Counted from the stretch's first letter, positions 1 through 6,213 are shown. The stretch is 8,156 bases of DNA from Oscillospiraceae bacterium (GCA_019422905.1 JAHZCM010000011.1:20607-28762); one strand, 5' to 3'. Numbers and translations: made by a program. The notes: generated by a model not told the origin, from the sequence alone.

Positions 1-281
1 TCGCCGATATAGGCCGCAACCAGGCGTCCCGCGCCCACAAACGCGCCGTACTCCGAGAAGAGGCTGCGCGCCGCAATCCGCTCTGAAAAGCGCACCGTAA
101 CGCAGAGGAAGAAGCGGCTGCCAATCCGCCCCAGAGCGGAGGACAGCACGTGTAGTGTATGGATTGCCCGCCCGACTGCGTCCATCAGATGTCCGACAGA
201 TTCAAAGCAGAACGCGAGCGGAACGGGCGGTGAGAGAATCCGGATGATACCACCCCACTTCCCCGCGTTGTAACCTCGCAT
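1..281 (-). CDS. Unrecognised protein, N-terminal part (runs off left edge)
   Basis: On the minus strand an ATG at 281 opens a frame that stays free of stops for 93 codons to the window edge, while all three plus-strand frames are soon stopped. An in-frame TAG lies three codons before this ATG, so it is the earliest possible start. The upstream AGGGAT is a weak, very close ribosome site. The peptide begins MRGYNAGKWGGIIRILSPP. It contains short hydrophobic stretches (around residues 19-28 and 55-62) mixed with Arg and His, with no signature I can name. It could be the N-terminus of a membrane-associated protein. The gene would be transcribed away from the VOC/GNAT pair. The open frame makes coding likely; the function is unknown. 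Confidence 0.5.
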   Translation of the reverse strand, partial: MRGYNAGKWGGIIRILSPPVPLAFCFESVGHLMDAVGRAIHTLHVLSSALGRIGSRFFLCVTVRFSERIAARSLFSEYGAFVGAGRLVAAYIG

Positions 282-304
282 ATCCCTGCACTATGCTATT
301 TTAC

Positions 305-326
305 GCATGCCGCCTTCGCGGCGTGC
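305..326. repeat. GC-rich perfect hairpin between divergent genes
   Basis: GCATGCCGC (305-313) pairs with GCGGCGTGC (318-326) over nine base pairs, including one G-U, around a CTTC loop. No run of T follows on either strand, so it is not a standard intrinsic terminator. It lies between the divergent starts of the leftward gene at 281 and the VOC gene at 393. It may be an mRNA leader structure or a protein site. Confidence 0.5.
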
Positions 327-378
327 ATGGCCCTCTCTGAAACTTTATCTGCATTTCAGTACGCACCCCGTCATTTTA

Positions 379-384
379 GGAGGA
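379..384 (+). promoter_or_regulatory. Ribosome binding site AGGAGG of VOC gene
   Basis: A consensus AGGAGG lies eight bases before the ATG at 393. This fixes the start there rather than at the in-frame ATG at 327, which lies at the edge of the hairpin and has no such site. Confidence 0.85.
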
Positions 385-392
385 AGCACACC

Positions 393-755
393 ATGAAAAT
401 CGGCGAAGTTTGCCTTGTTACGCAGGACGTTCTCCGTCTTGCGGGTTTTTACAGATTCCTGCTCGGCATAGAGGAGCAGGACAGCAATCTCGTTCACCAG
501 ACGATTCTGGCGGAGGAAGCCCAGCTCACGATCTGGAACGACGGCATGGAGCACGGCGAAAACGGCCGCAATATCCAGCTCGCCTTCACGGTCCGCGATG
601 TGGACTGCGAGTTTGAGCGCCTCAGCGCCGCGGGCGTGGAAATGATTGAACCGCCTCAAACCCGGCCGTGGGGTGCAAAGAACATGCATTTTCGCGACCC
701 GGACGGCAACGACGTCTATTTCCGCTCGTTTCCGAAGGAAGCCGGGATCATCTGA
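393..755 (+). CDS. VOC (glyoxalase/bleomycin-resistance/dioxygenase fold) family protein
   Basis: This is a 120-residue protein of the vicinal oxygen chelate superfamily, a fold used by glyoxalase I, antibiotic-binding proteins and ring-cleaving dioxygenases. Seen: an opening strand and helix with DVLRLAGFYRFLLGI (residues 12-26), the central IQLAFTVRDVDCEFERLSAAGV, and the C-terminal PWGAKNMHFRDPDGNDVYF with the DPDGN turn typical of the second beta-alpha-beta-beta-beta unit. The usual first metal-ligand histidine near the N-terminus is absent (the sequence there is KIGEVCL, with Glu5 nearby). A metal site cannot be assumed and the substrate is unknown. The length fits a single-domain VOC protein. 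The GNAT frame follows after about 33 bases with its own ribosome site, suggesting one transcript. Small VOC and GNAT genes together often serve detoxification, but that is inference. Confidence 0.88.
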   Translation: MKIGEVCLVTQDVLRLAGFYRFLLGIEEQDSNLVHQTILAEEAQLTIWNDGMEHGENGRNIQLAFTVRDVDCEFERLSAAGVEMIEPPQTRPWGAKNMHFRDPDGNDVYFRSFPKEAGII

Positions 756-772
756 ACGCTTGATAAGAACAA

Positions 773-779
773 AGGAGGG
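773..779 (+). promoter_or_regulatory. Ribosome binding site AGGAGGG without a normal start codon behind it
   Basis: AGGAGGG sits where the GNAT ribosome site should be. At normal spacing the GNAT-frame codons are CAG (786) and ATA (789), with no ATG, GTG or TTG. The first ATG in frame is at 906, 126 bases further on. This site argues that translation began, now or ancestrally, near 786-789. Confidence 0.7.
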
Positions 780-788
780 ACGGAGCAG

Positions 789-1310
789 ATACGGCTGGAG
801 CGCCTGACAACCTGCAAAAGCGGCCTGTTTGCAAAGGCAACGGCACTGTACGCAAACAGCTTTCCGCTGCACGAGCAGAGAAAACCCGATGCGCAGATAA
901 AAATTATGGAGCATCCGGAATATTGGTATAATCTGATTTATGATGCGGACAAATTTGTCGGCATTCTTTTATGCTGGGAGACGGAAGGCTTCATCTACAT
1001 GGAGCATTTCTGTATCTTCCCGGAGATGCGTGGCAAAAAATACGGGCAAAAAACGTTGGAGCTCCTGAGCCGGAGAGGAAAAACCGTCATTTTGGAAATT
1101 GACCTGCCTGTTGATGAAATTTCCTTTCGCCGCAGGGCTTTTTATGAGAGAGCCGGCTATAAGGCAAACCCTTATGAGCATACGCATCCGCCCTACCGCG
1201 AAAATTTCAGCGGCCATCGTCTGGTTGTCATGTCTTTCCCGAAGCAGCTATCCGAACCGGAATACGAGGAATTCAACCGGTATCTAAAAACATGGGTCAT
1301 GCGTTCCTGA
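789..1310 (+). CDS. GNAT family N-acetyltransferase, start codon unclear (ATA?) or lost
   Basis: GNAT enzymes transfer an acetyl group from acetyl-CoA to an amine. The frame is open from 756 to the stop at 1308-1310. The segment before the first ATG (906) reads IRLERLTTCKSGLF, then LYANSFPLHEQR, which looks like a genuine GNAT N-terminus (strand 1, helix 1, and the SFPLHEQR element). The acetyl-CoA loop is in RGKKYGQKTLELL, after the motif-A strand IYMEHFCIFPEM. FRRRAFYERAGYKAN is the usual late GNAT 'FYerxGF' segment. The expected start next to AGGAGGG is ATA (789) or CAG (786), so the gene uses a rare start (ATA 789 or CTG 795), starts at ATG 906 as a truncated 134-residue protein missing about 40 residues, or has been inactivated. 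A sequencing error is also possible. From 789 it would be 173 residues, normal for the family. The acceptor substrate is unknown. Confidence 0.72.
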   Translation: MRLERLTTCKSGLFAKATALYANSFPLHEQRKPDAQIKIMEHPEYWYNLIYDADKFVGILLCWETEGFIYMEHFCIFPEMRGKKYGQKTLELLSRRGKTVILEIDLPVDEISFRRRAFYERAGYKANPYEHTHPPYRENFSGHRLVVMSFPKQLSEPEYEEFNRYLKTWVMRS

Positions 1311-1387
1311 GCACAGCTTTCTTCCGACCGCAAGTGCGGCTGCCCGGCCAAATTGTATTGGATCCTGTCTTTTCTGCTGAAAAGCCA

Positions 1388-1427
1388 AATGTCCCGCCCT
1401 GCAAAACCGCAGAGCGGGACATTTTTT
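1388..1427 (+). terminator. Intrinsic terminator after GNAT, probably bidirectional
   Basis: AATGTCCCGC (1388-1397) pairs with GCGGGACATT (1414-1423). An inner CTGC/GCAG stem extends it past one mismatch, and six T follow (1422-1427). Read on the minus strand the same stem is followed by TTTGGCTTTT, so it can also stop the convergent rlmB operon. Confidence 0.85.
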
Positions 1428-1448
1428 CTGTTACACGGAGACAAGCGC

Positions 1449-1470
1449 AGGCGGCCAATCTTGGCCGCCT
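1449..1470. terminator. Second hairpin between convergent genes
   Basis: AGGCGGCC (1449-1456) pairs perfectly with GGCCGCCT (1463-1470), with A-T pairs continuing towards the loop. T-rich sequence (GATTTTGCTTTCTTC) follows on the plus strand, but no U-run follows on the minus strand. It may be a back-up terminator for plus-strand transcripts, or a stabilising 3' structure for the minus-strand mRNA, whose stop codon is 23 bases away. Confidence 0.5.
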
Positions 1471-1492
1471 GATTTTGCTTTCTTCTCCGATA

Positions 1493-4459
1493 CTATTTTA
1501 CTTTATTCCGGAACTTTGGCAGGAGAATTGCCGCCGCAACCCAGAACAGCTCATATATGCACAGCGCAAAGGCCGAAATCTGGCCGACGCCCGCGACAAA
1601 GGTCAAAAACGCGACAAGCACAAAGCCGATCACGACCGCCGCGTTTTGCATCGCGACGATAAAGCTGATATTCTGCTTCTCATCGATGCACGCGGAAACG
1701 ATGCACATCATGGATTCCGCGCGGCCCTTCGTCGCCGCGTAGGCATCCGCGCGGCCCGTCGTGCCGGTCACGAGGCGGTCGCAGTCGCTGCCGGCCTCCG
1801 CGCCGATCACATTGACCGCCGAAGCGTCGATGCCGAACAGGCGGCTGATAAACTGCGGCGTCAGGTTCGCGTCCGTAGAACGGACAAGCAGGGAAACGCC
1901 GTTCATCTCCAGCTCCTGAATCTCCGCCTTTTTCTTGCGGTCCGCATTATACGTCACAATAAACATCGCGCAGAGCACGCCGTCCGCCGCGAGATAGAAT
2001 ACCTGCCGGTTGCCGGTGGTATAGCGGTTTTCGAGCGCCTGCTCCGGCGCCTCAACGCCGTGGGCGGTCAGCAGCGCGCGGGAACCGATGAGAATCTCGC
2101 TGCCCTCCACCTTGCCGACAACACCGTTTCCGGCCTCAAAACGGGCTTGCTCCACCTCGGGGATCTCTCCCTCATACTCGCTGAGCACCTGCTCAAACAC
2201 GCCGGAAAGCGGGCTGCCAAGCGCCTGCGTCAACGCACCTGCGTTCAGGACCGCCTCTTCAAGGCCGTCCTGTGTAAACGGCTTCACACCGTTGAGCACA
2301 ACCGTTCCGCGCGGGAACAGCTCCGTCGAATCGACCAGCACGGCGTTGACGGCGCTCATGCGCTTGATGGCCTCATATCCGGAAACCATCGCGCCATTAC
2401 GGCGCAGGCGGCGGCTCAGCCGGCTGACCGGCAGGTTCACCGCCAGCATATTCGTCACGGCGACGCAGACGCAGCAGGAGGCCGCCAGCGCCGTAATGGC
2501 CAGCGGCGCGTCCTTCGTAATGACCAGCGCCACAACACAGAGCAGGAGCGAGGAGACAAGGCCCACCGGCGCGAGCGCCTGCGAGGACGTCTCCGCCGGG
2601 TCCGGCTCGTAGGAAATCTGCAAAAAGCGCTTCAAAAATCCCGTTTTCTGCTGATAGGCAATCGTCGGCTCAGAGACGACCGAGGAGCCTGCGAGCTTCA
2701 GCGAGGTATTGTAATCGTCAAAAATGCGCACCGCATATTTCTGCTCGCGGGAAGCCACAAAGCGGAAATTCGAGTGGATGCGGCGAACCATCGTGAGCTT
2801 GCCGAGCGTGTTCAGGAACAGAGTTCCCACGGCGATGCAGGCATACAGGTGAATCCTGCCGGCCGCAAGCGCCTCCGAGAAGAACAGCGCGCAGACGGTC
2901 TGGATCAGCACGGCGGCGGAAGCCACCGCGGCGGCACTGTCGGAATTCGCGCGGAATTCCAGCAGCGAGCGCAGGCCGTTCAAAATCGTCTTGGCGCAAA
3001 AGCCTATGGCGATCAGCAGGAAAATCAAAGAGACGATCGTATAGCCCACGGCGCCGCCCGTCTCGGTGTTGTTCGGGCCAAAGCCGGCCTCGCCGATCAG
3101 GGATGCAATGAGCAAAACCGCCGTGCTCACGCCGGTTGCCAGCGTGCGGATCGTCAACTCCCGCATCGTCGCGCGCAGGTCGTGCGAAACGCTCTTCGCG
3201 TCCGCCGGGCCGGTAAAGTCGTCGAGCAGCTCGTCGCTCTCCCCCTGCACCTCGGCCGCATCCTGCGCTTCATCCTGCTCGTCCCCAATCCGGATTTTCA
3301 GGCGGCGCACACCGGCCGCGGCGCTCGTGTTGCCGTCCGAATAGACGCGCGCTTCGCTCAGCAGCGCGCTCTGAAGCACATCCGCATTGATAATATGCAC
3401 GGGAATATCGCGTTTTCTGTATTCGGTCACATCGCTGACCGGCGCGGAAACGCGCACCGGCTCCTGCGGCGCCTGCTCCTGCTCCGGCGCTTCAAAGGGA
3501 ACCACTTTCCCCTGTTCCTGCGCGTCCGCCTCCGCCGCATTCTCCTCGGCTTCCGCCCCCGAGAAGCTGGAAACGTCGGTAAACGTCTGCCCGGGCGTCT
3601 CCGTTGCTTCCTCCTGTGCGACGCGTACCGAGCTGATCTCCTCCATTTCCTGCGCTTCGGGCGCTTCCGGCGACTCCTGCACCGATTCGAGGATGCGCCG
3701 TACCGAGTCCTCGCTGACCTCCGGCACAACCTTCGCCTGCTGCACGGCGAGCATATCGCTCTCGAGATCCAGCTTGATCTCCATCGTGCGCGTCTGCGCG
3801 TCCTGCATCATCGCCTTCTGAAAGTCGGGCAGCTCCGCTTCGCTCTTCGCGCCGGTCTCCACGCCGATGCCGTGCTGCTTCGCATAAGGGTCGCCCGCAA
3901 AGGCGGATACCGGAACCGGCGCGACAATGCCCAGCTCGTTTTCCACCTCGTCGAGATCTACGCCTGCATTTTCTACAGCCTCCGCCACGCGGCGGCGGCG
4001 CTCACGCTGCAGGCGGTCAAAGTTCTTCGCGACCTCGTCGTCCAGCTCCGCCGTATTTTCGTCAAACAGCTTTTTGAACCCCTCCTGCTCCAGCGAGATT
4101 TCGCCGGTTGCGTCGAAGTTCCTCGTATATTCGTCGATGGGCTTGAGCTGGATGCCGTAATACATGTCCTCCGCCGCATCGAATTCCTCTTTCTTCTTTT
4201 TTTCCTTCCGACGCGCAAAAAAGCCGCCTTTCTTCTTTTTTCCTTTTTTATCCGCGTATTCCTCTTCCGTATAGCGCGTCTCCACCGTCTGCACCGGTTG
4301 GGGCTCCGCCTCCGGCTGCGCGGCGCTTGCAGGCGCCTCCTCCTGCGGGGCGGGCTGTTCCTCCGGCTGCGCAGGCTCCGGCGCTTCTCCGCCGCCCTGC
4401 CGCGTGCGCCGCTCCTCTTCCAAAATGTCCTCGATTGAAAACCGGTTTTCTCCGCTCAT
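1493..4459 (-). CDS. P1B-type ATPase-like membrane protein lacking catalytic motifs (pseudo-ATPase)
   Basis: This is a 988-residue protein. Residues 1-430 are hydrophilic, rich in Glu/Ala/Pro/Gln with two Lys/Arg clusters (71-77, 83-92), and probably disordered in the cytoplasm. The N-terminus carries FSIEDILEE. About eight membrane segments follow (near 437-456, 471-493, 508-530, 536-553, 631-648, 652-675, 932-957, 960-980), with the spacing of a P1B ATPase (4 + 2 + 2). After segment six, GAMVSGYEAIKRMSAVNAVL leads to VD710STELFPRG, exactly where DKTGTLTxG belongs: the Asp remains but KTGT is gone. GNGVVGKVEG (777-786) matches the P1B nucleotide-domain motif GxGVxGxVxG. STD (861-863) stands for TGD. 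GDGxND, the A-domain TGE and the CPC metal motif are not found. ATP-driven transport is therefore unlikely; a scaffold or sensor role is inference. The start has AAGGAGG nine bases upstream and overlaps the rlmB stop (ATGA), implying translational coupling. Confidence 0.85.
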   Translation of the reverse strand: MSGENRFSIEDILEEERRTRQGGGEAPEPAQPEEQPAPQEEAPASAAQPEAEPQPVQTVETRYTEEEYADKKGKKKKGGFFARRKEKKKKEEFDAAEDMYYGIQLKPIDEYTRNFDATGEISLEQEGFKKLFDENTAELDDEVAKNFDRLQRERRRRVAEAVENAGVDLDEVENELGIVAPVPVSAFAGDPYAKQHGIGVETGAKSEAELPDFQKAMMQDAQTRTMEIKLDLESDMLAVQQAKVVPEVSEDSVRRILESVQESPEAPEAQEMEEISSVRVAQEEATETPGQTFTDVSSFSGAEAEENAAEADAQEQGKVVPFEAPEQEQAPQEPVRVSAPVSDVTEYRKRDIPVHIINADVLQSALLSEARVYSDGNTSAAAGVRRLKIRIGDEQDEAQDAAEVQGESDELLDDFTGPADAKSVSHDLRATMRELTIRTLATGVSTAVLLIASLIGEAGFGPNNTETGGAVGYTIVSLIFLLIAIGFCAKTILNGLRSLLEFRANSDSAAAVASAAVLIQTVCALFFSEALAAGRIHLYACIAVGTLFLNTLGKLTMVRRIHSNFRFVASREQKYAVRIFDDYNTSLKLAGSSVVSEPTIAYQQKTGFLKRFLQISYEPDPAETSSQALAPVGLVSSLLLCVVALVITKDAPLAITALAASCCVCVAVTNMLAVNLPVSRLSRRLRRNGAMVSGYEAIKRMSAVNAVLVDSTELFPRGTVVLNGVKPFTQDGLEEAVLNAGALTQALGSPLSGVFEQVLSEYEGEIPEVEQARFEAGNGVVGKVEGSEILIGSRALLTAHGVEAPEQALENRYTTGNRQVFYLAADGVLCAMFIVTYNADRKKKAEIQELEMNGVSLLVRSTDANLTPQFISRLFGIDASAVNVIGAEAGSDCDRLVTGTTGRADAYAATKGRAESMMCIVSACIDEKQNISFIVAMQNAAVVIGFVLVAFLTFVAGVGQISAFALCIYELFWVAAAILLPKFRNKVK

Positions 4460-5229
4460 ATCGATAGTCCTCCTTTGGCCCTGATACCCGCCCGCTGCCG
4501 CGCGATCTCATAGCAGAGGATCCCGCAGGCCACCGAGGCGTTCAGGGAATTGATCCTGCCCTTCATCGGCAGGGAGACAATGAAGTCTGATTTTTCCTTT
4601 ACAAGGCGCGAGACGCCGAAGCCCTCCGAGCCGACGACGAGCGCCGCCGCACCGGTGAAATCGGTCTGGCACCAGCTTGTGCCGTCCATGTCCGCCGTGT
4701 AGACCCAGACGCCGCGCGCCTTGATCTCATCGAGAAACACGGCGATATTCGGCACGCGCGCCACCGGCAGGTACTCCACCGCGCCGGCAGACGCCTTGCC
4801 CACCGCGGCGGTCAGCCCGACGCTGCGGCGCTTCGGAATCACCACGCCGTGCGCGCCCGCGCACTCCGCCGTGCGGATAATCGCGCCGAGGTTATGGGGA
4901 TCGGCAATCTCGTCGCAGACGATCAGGAACGGCGGTTCACCGCGGCTTTCCGCGAGGGCGAAAATATCCTCCACCCCGGAGAACGCATGCACCGCCGCCA
5001 CCGCCGCGACGCCCTGATGGTTCGCGCCGCCGCACATGGCGTCCAGCTTTTTCGGATCGGCTTCCTTCACCGTGACGCCCGCCTGCTTTGCCATGCGAAG
5101 GATCACGCTGATCGAGCCGGTTTTGTCCCCGCGCCGCACGTAAATGCTGTCGATCGGCCTGCCCGCACGAAGCGCCTCCGTGACGGCGTTGCGGCCTGCG
5201 ATGACGTCCTTTTCTCTTTCGTTTTCCAT
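4456..5229 (-). CDS. rlmB: 23S rRNA (guanosine-2'-O-)-methyltransferase RlmB, SpoU/TrmH family
   Basis: RlmB uses S-adenosylmethionine to methylate the 2'-OH of a conserved 23S rRNA guanosine (G2251 in E. coli). The 257-residue product has the N-terminal substrate-binding domain (VIAGRNAVTEAL, residues 9-20, to NHQGVAA, 70-76) and a C-terminal SPOUT knot domain. The knot domain shows motif 1 DPHNLGAIIRTAE (110-122, with Asn113 and Arg119), motif 2 VVGSEGFGVSRL (198-209) and motif 3 SLPMKGRINSLNASVACGI (219-237), all intact. I chose ATG 5229 because family proteins begin close to the GRNxVxEAL element and the promoter at 5291-5320 puts the transcript start near 5284. ATG 5271 would have almost no leader and no ribosome site. 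The AAAGGAAA site before 5229 is 14-15 bases away, longer than ideal. It is the first gene of an operon with the pseudo-ATPase. TrmH-type tRNA methyltransferase is a less likely alternative. Confidence 0.93.
   Translation of the reverse strand: MENEREKDVIAGRNAVTEALRAGRPIDSIYVRRGDKTGSISVILRMAKQAGVTVKEADPKKLDAMCGGANHQGVAAVAAVHAFSGVEDIFALAESRGEPPFLIVCDEIADPHNLGAIIRTAECAGAHGVVIPKRRSVGLTAAVGKASAGAVEYLPVARVPNIAVFLDEIKARGVWVYTADMDGTSWCQTDFTGAAALVVGSEGFGVSRLVKEKSDFIVSLPMKGRINSLNASVACGILCYEIARQRAGIRAKGGLSI
4469..4475 (-). promoter_or_regulatory. Ribosome binding site AAGGAGG of the pseudo-ATPase gene
   Basis: On the minus strand AAGGAGG lies nine bases before ATG 4459, inside the end of rlmB. It supports the start chosen for the downstream gene despite the ATGA overlap. 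Confidence 0.85.
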
Positions 5230-5290
5230 AGAAGCTGAATTTTTCCTTTCCGTACCGCGCCTTTTGCGCATATTATCGCAATATACTGGG

Positions 5291-5320
5291 ATTATACCAT
5301 ATTTGAACCGGATATTGCAA
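5291..5320 (-). promoter_or_regulatory. Sigma-A-type promoter of rlmB operon
   Basis: Read on the minus strand: TTGCAA (5320-5315), an 18-base spacer, then a perfect TATAAT (5296-5291) preceded by TGG, an extended -10 element. The predicted transcript start is near 5284, giving a leader of about 55 bases to the rlmB ATG at 5229. Confidence 0.8.
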
Positions 5321-5578
5321 CTCATACGCACAAAATACCGCATTTTCTGTTTTTTATTTTTGCGTGCGCCGCCATCGCGCGCCCGAAGCCCATTCGTTTT
5401 ACTCCCGCAGCTTCGCCCCATCCCAAGGAGCAGACCTTCCCGCTCCATGCCCGCATTTTCCAAAAGCGCTCACACCGTGCTTTCTCCCAAAAGGTCCCCC
5501 GCGCATTTTCCCGTTATTTCAGCGCGTGCCGCCCTTCTTCCGCCGGTATCCGCAAAAAAGCGCCAAGTCCGTGCAATT

Positions 5579-5594
5579 TGGAATAATTATTCCA
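5579..5594. promoter_or_regulatory. 16-bp perfect palindrome (operator-like)
   Basis: TGGAATAATTATTCCA is a perfect dyad of 16 bases in the gene-free region. It resembles an operator for a dimeric regulator. It is not an exact match to the Fur or PerR consensus sequences I know. It lies about 260 bp upstream of the rlmB -35 element, so its target is unclear. Confidence 0.5.
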
Positions 5595-5666
5595 TTTTTA
5601 TGCATGATTTTTCTCCCTGCGGTGACAAAAAGCGCCTATACCCTCCGTATTATCTCCCGAAAAAAT

Positions 5667-5800
5667 CCGGTTTACATAACGACGCTTCCAGGTTTTCCCC
5701 CTGCGTTGTGGAAAACTCTGTGGAAAGTGTTAAAAACCCGCTTTCCACATGGATTCCGATTTCCACAGGTTTTCACAGCTCCCACTTTTATGTAAACGGG
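5667..5800. repeat. 13-bp inverted repeat bracketing the DnaA-box-like cluster
   Basis: CCGGTTTACATAA (5667-5679) recurs as the reverse complement CCCGTTTACATAA at 5788-5800, with one mismatch in 13. The arms enclose all the DnaA-box-like sites. A related half, GTTTACAAA on the minus strand, lies near 5857-5865. Confidence 0.65.
5707..5777. other. Cluster of DnaA-box-like 9-mers (candidate origin or DnaA regulatory site)
   Basis: The DnaA box consensus is TTATNCACA. Here I see TTTTCCACA on the minus strand (5715-5707, one mismatch), CTTTCCACA on the minus strand (5727-5719), CTTTCCACA on the plus strand (5741-5749), ATTTCCACA on the plus strand (5759-5767) and GTTTTCACA on the plus strand (5769-5777). 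The two middle sites form a perfect 9-bp inverted repeat around a 13-base AT-rich spacer. The outer sites repeat with steps of 12 and 10 bases, about one helical turn. Such head-to-head clusters are typical of bacterial oriC regions in Firmicutes, next to dnaA. No dnaA is visible here, so a DnaA-controlled regulatory region or titration site is the alternative. Confidence 0.55.
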
Positions 5801-6029
5801 CAGCCAAAATGCGCCGCCTTTCACACCGTTGTCCCCCGTGGACAGCCCATAAACCATTTGTAAACTTTTTTGCAAAATTCTAGTGTCTGCCTATTTTCTC
5901 TCCGCAATATCTGGTGTTTTTTAAAGAAAACCGCTTTTAATTCCCGTAGAGAACCAATTTTATTTTTCGCCGATTTTAATCAAAAATACCGGTGGACTAA
6001 AAATCCCGGCTCCAATTCAGGAAAAGCGG

Positions 6030-6058
6030 TTGTATTTTTCCCCGGAATCGTGTAGAAT
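6030..6058 (+). promoter_or_regulatory. Candidate upstream promoter for the DUF6062-ogg operon
   Basis: TTGTAT (6030-6035), a 17-base spacer and TAGAAT (6053-6058). The -10 is one base from consensus but the -35 is poor. It would start a leader of about 150 bases that begins at one arm of the 6063-6164 inverted repeat. Confidence 0.35.
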
Positions 6059-6062
6059 GGAA

Positions 6063-6164
6063 AAAAGCGTGCGAAAAAGCTCTGCAAACCCGCCTATTTC
6101 GGCTGTATTTTCCAAATTTCCCCAGAAACGGACAAGGCACTTTCGTTCGGCTTTGCACGCTTTT
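6063..6164 (+). repeat. 10-bp long-range inverted repeat upstream of DUF6062
   Basis: AAAAGCGTGC (6063-6072) is the exact reverse complement of GCACGCTTTT (6155-6164). If transcribed from the upstream promoter, the arms could close a stem around about 82 bases. I match the interior to no known riboswitch. Confidence 0.4.
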
Positions 6165-6190
6165 ACATTCGGATAAAAATTCATTATATA
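6162..6190 (+). promoter_or_regulatory. Candidate promoter of the DUF6062-ogg operon
   Basis: TTTACA (6162-6167), one base off the -35 consensus, a 17-base spacer, then TATATA (6185-6190). A transcript start near 6197 leaves a short leader that still contains AAAGGAAGG (6199-6207) before ATG 6214. Confidence 0.5.
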
Positions 6191-6213
6191 CATCCGTGAA
6201 AGGAAGGACAATC

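Larger units (their letters stand above)
5321..6213. other. Long gene-free region between divergent operons; origin-like candidate
   Basis: Almost 900 bases lie between the rlmB promoter and the DUF6062 start. Stop-free frames here (for example plus strand 5144-5863) have no ribosome site, run over the rlmB gene and promoter, and give peptides with no domain character, so I call no gene. The region contains a 16-bp palindrome (5579-5594), a cluster of DnaA-box-like 9-mers (5707-5777), a flanking inverted repeat (5667-5679 and 5788-5800), an AT-rich tract (about 5865-6000), candidate plus-strand promoters (6030-6058 and 6162-6190) and a long-range inverted repeat (6063-6072 and 6155-6164). By my count C exceeds G on the plus strand by 77 to 41 in 5461-5700, but the two are nearly equal in 6001-6180 (43 to 37). 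I recognise no known structured RNA. Confidence 0.6.

Noticed and set aside
268..296. Promoter TTGTAA - 18 - TATGCT ahead of the VOC gene
   Set aside because: Both elements differ from consensus at two or more positions and part of it lies in the divergent gene's coding start, so the support is too weak.
327..392. Earlier in-frame start (ATG 327) for the VOC gene
   Set aside because: There is no ribosome site before it and it overlaps the hairpin; AGGAGG at 379-384 points to ATG 393, which also matches the family's N-terminus.
345..914. A 189-codon minus-strand frame opposite the VOC gene
   Set aside because: It is a shadow of the VOC frame and covers its ribosome site; no domain character.
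1292..4438. A 1048-codon open frame on the plus strand opposite the pseudo-ATPase gene
   Set aside because: It runs antisense to a gene with recognisable domains, membrane segments and a ribosome site. Its product is Arg/His/Leu-rich without domain character, crosses the terminators at 1388-1470 and overlaps the end of the GNAT gene. It is a by-product of high GC codon use.
5230..5463. Extension of rlmB upstream to an ATG at 5463
   Set aside because: The extension contains the TATAAT/TTGCAA promoter and has no similarity to the RlmB N-terminus; family proteins start near 5229.
5144..5863. Plus-strand frame of 239 codons across the rlmB start and the gene-free region
   Set aside because: It begins inside rlmB, covers the rlmB promoter and the DnaA-box-like cluster, and lacks a ribosome site or domain character.
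5321..6213. Structured RNA gene (RNase P RNA, tmRNA, 6S RNA, tRNA) in the gene-free region
   Set aside because: I looked for their conserved cores and ends and found none; the repeats fit protein-binding sites better.
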